From NCBI RefSeq assembly GCF_001721645.1, contig NZ_CP017141.1:6448001-6512000 (forward strand): a DNA stretch of 64,000 bases, read 5' to 3'. Numbering within the stretch: position 1 is the first letter of the stretch; every line of letters starts with the position of its first letter. The notes beneath the pieces were generated by a model. That model did not search any database, was not told the origin of the DNA, and was given only the letters and a program-made list of their open reading frames with translations. Of this stretch, positions 52,681 through 60,212 are shown piece after piece. Origin of the DNA: Pedobacter steynii (GTDB lineage Bacteria; Bacteroidota; Bacteroidia; Sphingobacteriales; Sphingobacteriaceae). Made by a program: the position numbers and the translations under genes.

Positions 52681-53451
52681 ATGCAAAAAACATCAATTAA
52701 TTGCTCTCCTTTATTGTTATGTGCCTCATTTATGCTTGCTATGCTCGTTGGATGTAAAAAAGACAATATTGTACCAGAACCAAAACCAACTGTACTTTCT
52801 ATGAACGAGTTATACAAAAGCGCCATACTGGATGCAATGGTAGCTGATAGTGCAGAAATAATTGACACCTTATGGGCCTTAACACCTGAAAACACTGCTC
52901 TGAAATGGAAAACAATTAAGGGTAAGCCACATGTTTTGCTGGCTAGTTTTATGCGTTATCCTTCCAGCTATCCTGTTGGTGATTCAATTACTACTTCATG
53001 GGGCGAATCGTGGTTATTCATTCCACAACAAATGAAAGCACGCATCGGTTCTTCCTTCTCTGCGACAAGTGATACAACAATGCGTATCTGCCAGCTATTG
53101 GGCCTACCCCCTGCTAATGAACGAAGTAATACGCATATCGCCGAGGTTTGGGTAAACCCAGAACGTTTGTATCGACCAGCAGGTAGCCGGGTGATCACAA
53201 CTAAAACAACTGGTGCAGCGCTAAACAATAGCAATCCTGAAGATTTCACCTCATGGTTTAATAACTATATTGTTTTTGCCTATTATCGAACATTATCAAC
53301 TACATCTGATTACCATTACCCTTGGACGCGTCTAGGTTATACATATGATTGGGCCCCTGATAAAAATGAGGTGGGACTGAGCGAATACGTTTTACAGTCC
53401 AATTCAGGCGCTTGGGTGGAAAGTGTATCAAAAGTGAGCAACTATTTTTAA
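52681..53451 (+). CDS. lipoprotein of unknown function
   Basis: 256 residues. Lipoprotein signal with lipobox MLVGC (Cys near residue 24), followed by KKDN and a Pro-rich linker. The mature part has WALTPENTALKWKTIKGKPHVLLASFMRYP, a CxxLGLPPANERSNTHIAEVWVNPERLYRPAGS block and a Trp/Tyr-rich C-terminus (YHYPWTRLGYTYDWAPDKNEVGLSEYVL). I recall related uncharacterised Bacteroidota lipoproteins, without known function. It lies between the island end and the second tRNA-Ser gene, and may be part of the accessory region. Confidence 0.75.
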   Translation: MQKTSINCSPLLLCASFMLAMLVGCKKDNIVPEPKPTVLSMNELYKSAILDAMVADSAEIIDTLWALTPENTALKWKTIKGKPHVLLASFMRYPSSYPVGDSITTSWGESWLFIPQQMKARIGSSFSATSDTTMRICQLLGLPPANERSNTHIAEVWVNPERLYRPAGSRVITTKTTGAALNNSNPEDFTSWFNNYIVFAYYRTLSTTSDYHYPWTRLGYTYDWAPDKNEVGLSEYVLQSNSGAWVESVSKVSNYF

Positions 53452-53535
53452 AGTATTCGCCATCAACTAAAATCAATATTTCAGGCTGTCTGATACGCGG
53501 TTAAGCTATTCTATAGCTAAATAAGAGGGACTAGC

Positions 53536-53566
53536 TTTGCAGAATTCCTTAGAATTCTTACCTTCG
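53536..53566 (+). promoter_or_regulatory. promoter of tRNA-Ser(UGA) copy 2
   Basis: TTTG at 53536-53539 and TACCTTCG at 53559-53566 have the same 19-base spacing and the same distance to the tRNA start as copy 1; the -7 box has one mismatch to TAnnTTTG. Confidence 0.5.
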
Positions 53567-53570
53567 CAGT

Positions 53571-53655
53571 GGATAGCTGGCAGAGTGGTCGAATGCGGCA
53601 GTCTTGAAAACTGTTGACTGTAATAGGTCCGGGGGTTCGAATCCCTCGCTCTCCG
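53571..53655 (+). tRNA. tRNA-Ser(UGA), copy 2, divergent acceptor stem and no encoded CCA
   Basis: Anticodon TGA at 53605-53607; D-arm and anticodon arm are almost identical to copy 1. The acceptor stem GGATAGC/GCTCTCC has one T-C mismatch (fourth pair), discriminator G at 53655, and the next bases are CTA, not CCA. The promoter and a following terminator are intact, so it may still be expressed and matured by CCA-adding enzyme. It could also be a decaying or element-borne copy. Confidence 0.75.
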
Positions 53656-53677
53656 CTAGAAGGTATCAAAGACCAAG

Positions 53678-53712
53678 AAAATCCTGCTAATCGTATGAAT
53701 AGCAGGATTTTT
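53678..53712 (+). terminator. terminator of tRNA-Ser copy 2
   Basis: AAATCCTGCTA (53679-53689) pairs with TAGCAGGATTT (53700-53710), followed by TT. Different sequence from the copy 1 terminator, so the two tRNA loci did not arise by a simple recent duplication. Confidence 0.7.
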
Positions 53713-54076
53713 ACTTATTTCGAAATCATAGTTTTAAGGGAGCCGTAAAAAAGGGTAAGCGGGAATTCCATTACTTCAAAAAAGCCGTATGCCTTTTAGC
53801 AGTCCTATTGTTTACTACTCCGTTGGCCTGCCTGCTGGGGAGTTAAAACATGTACATCTTTATCAGCTATATTTAATAACATAAACAAAAATCACCTTAC
53901 CTTCAAACTGATCACTATTTTATAAAAATCAGATCACATTTCGACTCCGTAAATTTTATTAATTATTAAAAATACAACCGACAACTGCAGGGAATCCAGG
54001 GCAACAAAAACAGAGAAATATAACGTTATAAAAGAGGTATTCCGGAATATTAACTTCAATGTAATTTATCACAATA
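53713..54076. other. intergenic stretch, no gene seen
   Basis: AT-rich; contains the short near-palindrome ATTCCGGAATATT around 54039-54051. No open frame with convincing composition. Confidence 0.4.
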
Positions 54077-54277
54077 TTGTTTTTACGGAATATTGGGATC
54101 AATGGTTGTGAAAGGACTGAAAATGGCGGTTACCGTTGTAGTATGGATAGCTGGCCAGTTACTGTTAAGCCTCTCAAAGCGGGAGGATTTATATTCTTAT
54201 CTAATAAAGTTCATTTCGACGATTATCATTATTCCATAGTATTGATTAAAGTAGATAAAAATGGCCAGATAAATTAA
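54077..54277 (+). pseudogene. possible C-terminal gene fragment
   Basis: 66 codons beginning at TTG. Content such as GGFIFLSNKVHFDDYHYSIVLIKVDKNGQIN resembles the last blade of a beta-propeller or delta-60-type repeat protein (VLIKVDKNG). It lacks a start, a signal and the rest of the protein. Probably a remnant near the edge of the accessory region; function not expected. Confidence 0.3.
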
Positions 54278-54306
54278 GTAATTATCTTTTTTTGTTTCTT
54301 TGCGTC

Positions 54307-55179
54307 ATGTTTAAACAAATGTTTGCCGCCCTGCTAATCATCTTTTCTGTTAGTCTTCAGGCGCAGGAGCGCCCCGCGGCCTATGCCGTAGATAAAGAAC
54401 TTAACCTCTGGAATAAAAACATCAATGATACTGCCTGCGTCTTCGCAGATATCGCTTATATACGAGATTATCCTGGTTTAAACGGAGCGTTATTGGATTC
54501 CTTGAACGCCGGGACGAAAGTTATAATCAAAAGCGAAGCTTATAACAATACCTTAATCAAAGATTTTCACGCACCATGGCATAAGGTCGAATATACTATT
54601 GGGAAGCAAAAGCGGTCTGGATTTATCTGGCTGGGGTTGCTCGCTCTTGGAACAAATACGGACAAGGAAGGCAAGCTATGGATGTATGGTTTCAACAAAT
54701 ACCTGAACCGGTCAAATGATGAGGCACACCTCTCCCTATGTGAAATTAAGGTTTTAGATGCTTCTAGCCACCTTATTGGCCGAACGTCTATTTTAATCAC
54801 AAAGGGAGACCGACCTTCAACCAGTGGAAAAATCATGGACAACATGGGCTTAGCAGGCTTACAATCCATTTACCGGATCGGCTTTTTTAGTGAATCCTGT
54901 GGCGTACCAACGGACCACTATTATCTTGGATGGACCGGATCGGAATTTCTACCCCTGCCGGGAAAGACCAATGTTAGTGATGCTGGCGTTTCTTATTATG
55001 AAGAAAAGTTGCTGTTCCCTTCCGAGCACGGCCTTGACCCTTCCTTAATTATTAAAGACATCATCGAAGGAGAAGTAATAGACCCCGACCAGAAGGAACT
55101 AACTTATAAAGAAAGTAAAAAACGTGTGAAATACATCTGGAATGGTAAAATCGCCAGCGAAATCATAGAGATGAAATAG
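54307..55179 (+). CDS. secreted SH3-domain protein
   Basis: 290 residues from the ATG at 54307 (the upstream TTG at 54292 is less likely). Signal peptide FAALLIIFSVSLQAQ. An SH3-like domain at about 30-110 (FADIAYIRDYPGLNGALLDSLNAGTKVIIKSE). The rest (about 110-290) is a beta-rich domain with GKLWMYGFNKYLNRSNDEAHLS and TDHYYLGWTGSEFLPLPGKT, not assigned. Periplasmic or surface. Its stop codon overlaps by 17 bases the end of the convergent acyltransferase gene. Confidence 0.75.
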   Translation: MFKQMFAALLIIFSVSLQAQERPAAYAVDKELNLWNKNINDTACVFADIAYIRDYPGLNGALLDSLNAGTKVIIKSEAYNNTLIKDFHAPWHKVEYTIGKQKRSGFIWLGLLALGTNTDKEGKLWMYGFNKYLNRSNDEAHLSLCEIKVLDASSHLIGRTSILITKGDRPSTSGKIMDNMGLAGLQSIYRIGFFSESCGVPTDHYYLGWTGSEFLPLPGKTNVSDAGVSYYEEKLLFPSEHGLDPSLIIKDIIEGEVIDPDQKELTYKESKKRVKYIWNGKIASEIIEMK

Positions 55180-56320
55180 CTGTTTTTAACCTGTAAAATG
55201 GCTTTTCTATCAAATTCCATGATAATATAGCGACAAGCAATGTACATATCGCATAAATAATGAAACAGCTTCCCGGCGAAACAATAATCTTGAAAAAGAT
55301 CTCAATTCCTTTTTCGTTGTTCTTGAAAAAGGAAGGAAAATGATGCTCCAGGCTGTCATAAAATTTATCAAATAACTTCCAGAATACGATAGGAACAAGA
55401 AGGTGATACAGGTAAATTCCATAGCTGATCTTCCCGATAAAGAGTACGATCCTGTGTTCAAGAAATCTCCCGAAGGAAGCTTTGTAGCCCAGGATTGCCC
55501 CTTCAATTAATTTCATAGAGATAATTGAAAACACCAGCGCCCCTACCACAAACGAAAAATAAAAGGATTGCAGAAGAACGATCATCAATGCCAAAGGGAT
55601 CGCTACATAAAGCGCGATATTAAAACCCTTGCTGATTGCCCCCCTTTTTTCAACTGGTAGGGTATATTTATAAGCAAGCAGTCCTCCGATAGCAAAAGGA
55701 TCTAAACAATAATGGGTAAGTATTACCTGAGGGATTGTTTCAAAAGGCTGATAAGTAAACAACCTGAGCACAACACTGCAGATCAGCATAAGTAAAAATG
55801 TTCTGAGCAAATACCTGTGCGGAACAAATAGAATGACAAATGGCCAAATGAAATAAAACTGTTCTTCCACAGCGAGTGTCCATATATGTGACGTTACAGG
55901 TGACCAGATCTGATCATGAAACATTTGGTAATTGATCAGATAGGAAAAGTACATATCCGCATTCTTTCTAACCTCAATACCGATAACCGGCATAAGGGCA
56001 ACAACCAAAAGAAAAAAGTAATAAGCAGGAAATATACGGATCACACGCCGTAAAAGAAATACACTCATGACTTTGTATTTCGAAATCCCCTTACTTACAC
56101 TCTTCTCTTTGGCAAAGAATAATATTTTAGTAATCAGATAGCTGCTCAGTACAAAGAAAAAATTGATAAACCCACCAAAGAAATAGCTGATCTTTAATTC
56201 TGAAATATAGGGCATCCAATGATAAGTGACTACAGCTAAAACTGCAAAAAAACGAAGCCCGTCCAGCTGAGGATTGTATTTAATGACCTGAGTTGAAACC
56301 TGCTGATATTCACTAACCAT
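55163..56320 (-). CDS. acyltransferase 3 family membrane protein
   Basis: The start at 56320 is taken because the protein then begins near the conserved LDGLRFFAVLAVVTYHW (catalytic His); the in-frame ATG at 56371 adds 17 residues. 385 residues with about ten transmembrane helices. WTLAVEEQFYFIWPFVI is the second signature, and FISYGIYLYHLLVP-type sequence (KISYGIYLYHLLVPIVFW) the C-terminal one. Such enzymes O-acylate carbohydrate parts of LPS, capsule, peptidoglycan or secreted sugars. Inner membrane. No polysaccharide cluster is adjacent, so the acceptor is unknown. Confidence 0.92.
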   Translation of the reverse strand: MVSEYQQVSTQVIKYNPQLDGLRFFAVLAVVTYHWMPYISELKISYFFGGFINFFFVLSSYLITKILFFAKEKSVSKGISKYKVMSVFLLRRVIRIFPAYYFFLLVVALMPVIGIEVRKNADMYFSYLINYQMFHDQIWSPVTSHIWTLAVEEQFYFIWPFVILFVPHRYLLRTFLLMLICSVVLRLFTYQPFETIPQVILTHYCLDPFAIGGLLAYKYTLPVEKRGAISKGFNIALYVAIPLALMIVLLQSFYFSFVVGALVFSIISMKLIEGAILGYKASFGRFLEHRIVLFIGKISYGIYLYHLLVPIVFWKLFDKFYDSLEHHFPSFFKNNEKGIEIFFKIIVSPGSCFIIYAICTLLVAILSWNLIEKPFYRLKTAISSL

Positions 56321-56417
56321 AATGGCTAAATTAATAAAATATTCGCAAGGTTTCCTAAAAATAGTCCACATCCCTTTCTGATTTCTAATTCAGAATCAGC
56401 ATTAACTCAGTTTTAAA

Positions 56418-56558
56418 TTACTCTTTGTAAGCAGATATACTTTCATCGCTGTATTTCGTTTCTTTCTCTTCCGGCAACTCCAGCCTGATCTCTATCTGGT
56501 TTTCTTTTCTATGGCTAACAGGTATAGGTATTCCCCCTCCCAGGCTAATTCCCAGCAT
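56418..56558 (-). CDS. small ORF, possibly coupled to the upstream ORF
   Basis: 46 codons starting 8 bases after the stop of the ORF at 56566-56754. The sequence begins MLGISLGGGIPIPVSHRKEN and continues with a charged IEIRLELPEEKE segment. The regular composition suggests it could be coding, but there is no family. It may be the tail of the previous ORF split by a frameshift. Confidence 0.3.
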   Translation of the reverse strand: MLGISLGGGIPIPVSHRKENQIEIRLELPEEKETKYSDESISAYKE

Positions 56559-56565
56559 GGCCAGA

Positions 56566-56754
56566 CTAAGGTTTTGCTACAGGTTTTTTATCATAAAAAT
56601 TCACCTGCTTTCCCTTTAGTCCCTTACCAGCCAGGACTAACTCAGTTTGGAATTTTTGCTGTTGCACAGAGAAGAAAGCCTGATTTCCAGATAATGCAAA
56701 AAAACTGATCAATAAAAAGACGATCATCAAAAAACCTGAATGCACATTTTTCAT
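56566..56754 (-). CDS. small exported protein candidate
   Basis: 62 codons from the ATG at 56754. A hydrophobic N-terminus (SGFLMIVFLLISFFALSG) looks like a signal peptide or membrane anchor, followed by QQQKFQTELVLAGKGLKGKQVNFYDKKPVAKP. The longer frame starts at 56778. It competes with a plus-strand ORF here, but the hydrophobic N-terminus favours this one. Function unknown. Confidence 0.4.
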   Translation of the reverse strand: MKNVHSGFLMIVFLLISFFALSGNQAFFSVQQQKFQTELVLAGKGLKGKQVNFYDKKPVAKP

Positions 56755-56935
56755 CCGGACAAACCTTTGACATTCCATACTGAATCAAAGTTAATACTTT
56801 TATATTCAACCACCTGCATTCATCTTTCCTGTTCCATCCTGTCATGATCAGGCTCATGTAGCCCGATTGTGCCAGAATATTGCAATGGCACGGCCTGATT
56901 TTTGATAACCTATAAAAAATTAAGTATTTATAGAC

Positions 56936-58126
56936 ATGCCAGATACTACCGCTTTATTACAAGCATTTAGAGAAAATAATTTCGAACAAGCCAAACTCCT
57001 TTTAGAAAACGATAAGAACCTGGCTTCCGGGCTGGAGGAATTTCATCGCGATCAGATCTTTACGAAGGTGATTAATGAGAAGGTTTTTGATCTCATCCCG
57101 GTATTGATTGATCAAAAGATAATCGAAACAGATATCTATGAATATGATTCTTTTAAAAAATCTATATTCAAAAACATTGTCATGTATCTTAAAGACGATG
57201 AAATATCTGTCAGATTTCTGGATGATCTTCTTGCAAAACTGGACAATATAAAAGATGAAGTAGCAGATCAGACTTTATTGAGTTATGCAATGGAGGAGGG
57301 CGCTGATTTATGGATCATCAAAAAATTGATAGCTGCAGGCCTGGATGTACATTATAAAAACAATTCCGACCTGAGCCTGCTGCACGAGGCAGTCAGGAAC
57401 AACCGCATTAAAGGAGAAAAATCCCTTGCCTATGTTGACCTCCTTATTGAAGAAGGCCTTGACGTAAATGCGTTGAATGTGGTCAACGAAACTCCTTTAT
57501 TCTATGCCATCGATTATAATAAACCTGATTTAATTGACCTGCTGCTTCAAAACGGTGCAGATCCAAACCACAGAGACAATTCCGGGGAATCTGCTTTTTT
57601 TCAGGCAGTTGTACACAAAGGAGACTTCAAGCTCTATCAGAAACTGCAAGAATACGCCAGTCCTGAATTTGATGAGCCGAATAAAGACGGGGTCACACTG
57701 TTATTTGATTTTATCAGACGGATACATCGCATTGATCAGGACACCATTGCATTTTTGAAGAAACTAATCGGAGATGGTGCAGATGTACAACAACCGGCAA
57801 TCTGGTATGGCAATGGAAAAACACCATTGGAGGAAGCCGTAGAAAAGAAGTTTGAAGTACTCCTTGCCATTATTGACCTGGATATCATCGACATCAATGC
57901 CACAGACGAAGATGGAAATACACTGCTGCACAAAGTATGTGCATTCAATGTCAACTATGATAAGGAAGTTGCAAAAGATACCTATAGAAAAGCAAAACTA
58001 CTGATCGAAAAAGGTGCAGACGTTAACCTCATAAACAGTAAAGAGCAAACAGCATTGATGCTTGCTTCTGATGATAACTTAAAATCAAAAACAGTAGAGT
58101 TGTTACTTACCCATCAAAACGCCTAA
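56936..58126 (+). CDS. ankyrin-repeat protein 1
   Basis: 396 residues, no signal peptide. The N-terminal 110 residues are helical (ALLQAFRENNFEQAKLLLEND) and degenerate as repeats. From about 120 on there are ankyrin units: AMEEGADLWIIKKLIAAGLDVH, LLHEAVRNNRIKGEKSLAYVD, TPLFYAIDYNKPDLIDLLLQNG, TPLEEAVEKKFEVLLAIIDL and TLLHKVCAFNVNY with ADVNLINSKEQTALMLAS. Cytoplasmic, protein-binding. Only 10 bases separate it from the second ankyrin gene, so they form an operon. Confidence 0.9.
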   Translation: MPDTTALLQAFRENNFEQAKLLLENDKNLASGLEEFHRDQIFTKVINEKVFDLIPVLIDQKIIETDIYEYDSFKKSIFKNIVMYLKDDEISVRFLDDLLAKLDNIKDEVADQTLLSYAMEEGADLWIIKKLIAAGLDVHYKNNSDLSLLHEAVRNNRIKGEKSLAYVDLLIEEGLDVNALNVVNETPLFYAIDYNKPDLIDLLLQNGADPNHRDNSGESAFFQAVVHKGDFKLYQKLQEYASPEFDEPNKDGVTLLFDFIRRIHRIDQDTIAFLKKLIGDGADVQQPAIWYGNGKTPLEEAVEKKFEVLLAIIDLDIIDINATDEDGNTLLHKVCAFNVNYDKEVAKDTYRKAKLLIEKGADVNLINSKEQTALMLASDDNLKSKTVELLLTHQNA

Positions 58127-58136
58127 ATAGAAAAGA

Positions 58137-59489
58137 ATGTCCATGTCATTTATAATTGCCTGCGAAGCCGGCAAGAGAAAAATTGCAGAAATACTGCTTA
58201 AAAACAACGAAGTAGAGGTCAGCTATACCGACGAGAAAGGACGAACGGCTTTACATTACGCTGCTCATCAGGGCTATCTCGACATTGTAAAATCATTGAT
58301 CGAAGCCGGAGCTGAGTTAGACTATGAAGACCACAACGGGGAGACTCCTCTTTTCTTTGCCTGCCTGCAGAAGCAAAAGCAAACGGCTTTATATCTATTG
58401 GAAAACGGGGCAAAGGCCGATATCAACGACCATCAGGGAAATAGTCTCCTGCATCTGACAGCAAAGACCGCTCAGATTGAAGTATTAAACGAACTCTTGC
58501 AGAAAGGCCTTGAAGTTGATTTACAAAACAACCAGGCAGAGACCCCATTATTGGTGGCTGCCTGCTTCAGAAATAAAGAAATTGTACAGAAGCTGATTGA
58601 TGCTGGTGCCGACACCAATACCACAGATAAGGTTGGTAACAGTCCGCTTCTCTTTGCGGTTGGCGCGAAAACAAATGCAATTATTGAATTGCTGTTAGAC
58701 AATTCTGCAGACATCAATCATGCTAATCATGCTGGGGAAACTGCGCTTTTACTGGCCTGTTATCAAAATAACAATATGCTGATCAAGATCCTGGTTCAAC
58801 GTGGAGCAGACCTGAAAGTATCTTCTAAAAACGGATTGTCACCGATATGGTATGCCTGCAGCCATAATCAAAAAGAAATTGTCAGTTTGTTTTTGGAAAA
58901 TGGGATAGATGTGAATTACAGCAAACCGTTATCCGGTGATGATGAGTCTATGAATTCGTATCTCGACTGGATCGAAAACGCTACCAATATCTCCTTAGAC
59001 AGCAGTTTCAGTTTAGATAGCAGCTACAATTATGGTGGAGAAACTTTACTTCATGTAGCAGTAAAGAAAGGTCATCTTAGCCTGGCTAAGCTGTTGATAG
59101 AAAATGGAGCGTCAATTAACATTGCTGATGAAAGTGGAAATACCCCGCTACATTACGCTGCTGCCGATGGTAAAAAAGACATCGTCAAATACTTACTGGA
59201 AAACCAGGCAGATCCATCTGTAGTGAACGTAAAAGAACAGAAAGCAATCGATTATTCCAATATTAAAGGATTTAATGAAATTACAGAACTACTGCTGAAA
59301 TTTAGCCCTAAGGACACCGTATCGGCTAATGTTCCTGCAGAAAAGCCTGTTGCATCAAATGAAAAAGCTCCGGAGAACCAAATGGCCTTAAAAAAACAGG
59401 CACTCCTGGACCTTAAAGAATTAATGGATGCCGGAATTTTAAGTCAGGAAGAGTTCGATCTGGAAAAACAAAAAGTCCTGAAGGGGTAA
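58137..59489 (+). CDS. ankyrin-repeat protein 2 with C-terminal SHOCT domain
   Basis: 450 residues. About eleven ankyrin repeats in order (GRTALHYAAHQGYLDIVKSLIEAG, GETPLFFACLQKQKQTALYLLENG, NSLLHLTAKTAQIEVLNELL and others to NTPLHYAAADGKKDIVKYLL near 360), interrupted near residue 270 by an insert with SLDSSFSLDSSYNYGG. After a Pro/Ala/Glu-rich linker (about 395-420) comes a SHOCT domain (ALLDLKELMDAGILSQEEFDLEKQKVL). No signal peptide. SHOCT domains often mediate oligomerisation. The pair may be scaffolds; the partner is unknown. Confidence 0.9.
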   Translation: MSMSFIIACEAGKRKIAEILLKNNEVEVSYTDEKGRTALHYAAHQGYLDIVKSLIEAGAELDYEDHNGETPLFFACLQKQKQTALYLLENGAKADINDHQGNSLLHLTAKTAQIEVLNELLQKGLEVDLQNNQAETPLLVAACFRNKEIVQKLIDAGADTNTTDKVGNSPLLFAVGAKTNAIIELLLDNSADINHANHAGETALLLACYQNNNMLIKILVQRGADLKVSSKNGLSPIWYACSHNQKEIVSLFLENGIDVNYSKPLSGDDESMNSYLDWIENATNISLDSSFSLDSSYNYGGETLLHVAVKKGHLSLAKLLIENGASINIADESGNTPLHYAAADGKKDIVKYLLENQADPSVVNVKEQKAIDYSNIKGFNEITELLLKFSPKDTVSANVPAEKPVASNEKAPENQMALKKQALLDLKELMDAGILSQEEFDLEKQKVLKG

Positions 59490-59506
59490 AAAACTCGATA
59501 AATAAA

Positions 59507-59545
59507 AAAAGAGGTGCCGGAGAAAAAACCAGCACCTCTTTTTAT
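59507..59545. terminator. bidirectional terminator
   Basis: AAAAGAGGTGC (59507-59517) pairs with GCACCTCTTTT (59532-59542). It separates the ankyrin operon from the convergent Gdh3/GMC operon, with T- and A-tracts on both sides. Confidence 0.8.
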
Positions 59546-59564
59546 TTCAGAACATTTCAGTTCT

Positions 59565-60191
59565 TTAAACCCCTTCCATTCCGTATTGTTTCAGTACATC
59601 AGCAGGTACTCCTTCCCATTTATTTGGAACATTCCCTACATAACCAATGTCTTTCACACCAATCTCGCTGGTAAAAAAGCCGGATGCGGTCAGGTTTCTC
59701 ATCAGGTTAAAGAAAGCTACCCCCTGCTCCATGCCCGGCTTTGCTTTCTTCGGATAGGCAATCTGATCGATCATTTCTATTTTCTGTTCGTAAGAAGCAT
59801 CTTTAAAAGATTTCTCAAAGCGGTTCAGGCATTGCAGATCCAGCCATCTTAATCCTCCCCTCATAGGAGTTTGATGCTCAGGCATATCTTTCACGATAAA
59901 CTCAATAAAATCAGGCACTTTTGCATCAGATGCACTTCCTGACTTCCCATCTTTAGGAATGATGATATCTGCAAGCAGTGTAATCGTTGCCATTTCATGA
60001 GCAGTGAAGAATTTTTCGGCTTTCAGTTTTTTATCTCTTTCTACTTCCCACTCTTCTCTTCCGGCTTCTGATGCTGCTCCTTCCGGATTTTCCAATGCTT
60101 TCTTATCTTCACCTGGTTTACAGGCATCCAATAATACTGCAGTACTAACAGCGGTTAGTCCTAAGACTTTCAGTGAATCACGTCTGTTCAT
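59565..60191 (-). CDS. gluconate 2-dehydrogenase subunit 3 family protein
   Basis: 208 residues. The N-terminus carries a twin-arginine-like signal (MNRRDSLKVLGLTAVS) and a lipobox-like LLDAC. The body fits Gdh3: FFTAHEMATITLLADIIIPKDG near 60, VPDFIEFIVKDMPEHQTPMRGGLRWLD near 100 and KAKPGMEQGVAFFNLMRNLTASGFFTS near 155. In this family the small subunit carries the Tat signal and helps export the large flavoprotein subunit. The GMC oxidoreductase gene lies just upstream in the same operon (21 bases), as expected. Confidence 0.9.
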   Translation of the reverse strand: MNRRDSLKVLGLTAVSTAVLLDACKPGEDKKALENPEGAASEAGREEWEVERDKKLKAEKFFTAHEMATITLLADIIIPKDGKSGSASDAKVPDFIEFIVKDMPEHQTPMRGGLRWLDLQCLNRFEKSFKDASYEQKIEMIDQIAYPKKAKPGMEQGVAFFNLMRNLTASGFFTSEIGVKDIGYVGNVPNKWEGVPADVLKQYGMEGV

Positions 60192-60212
60192 AATTTCTTT
60201 GTTTTAAACAGA

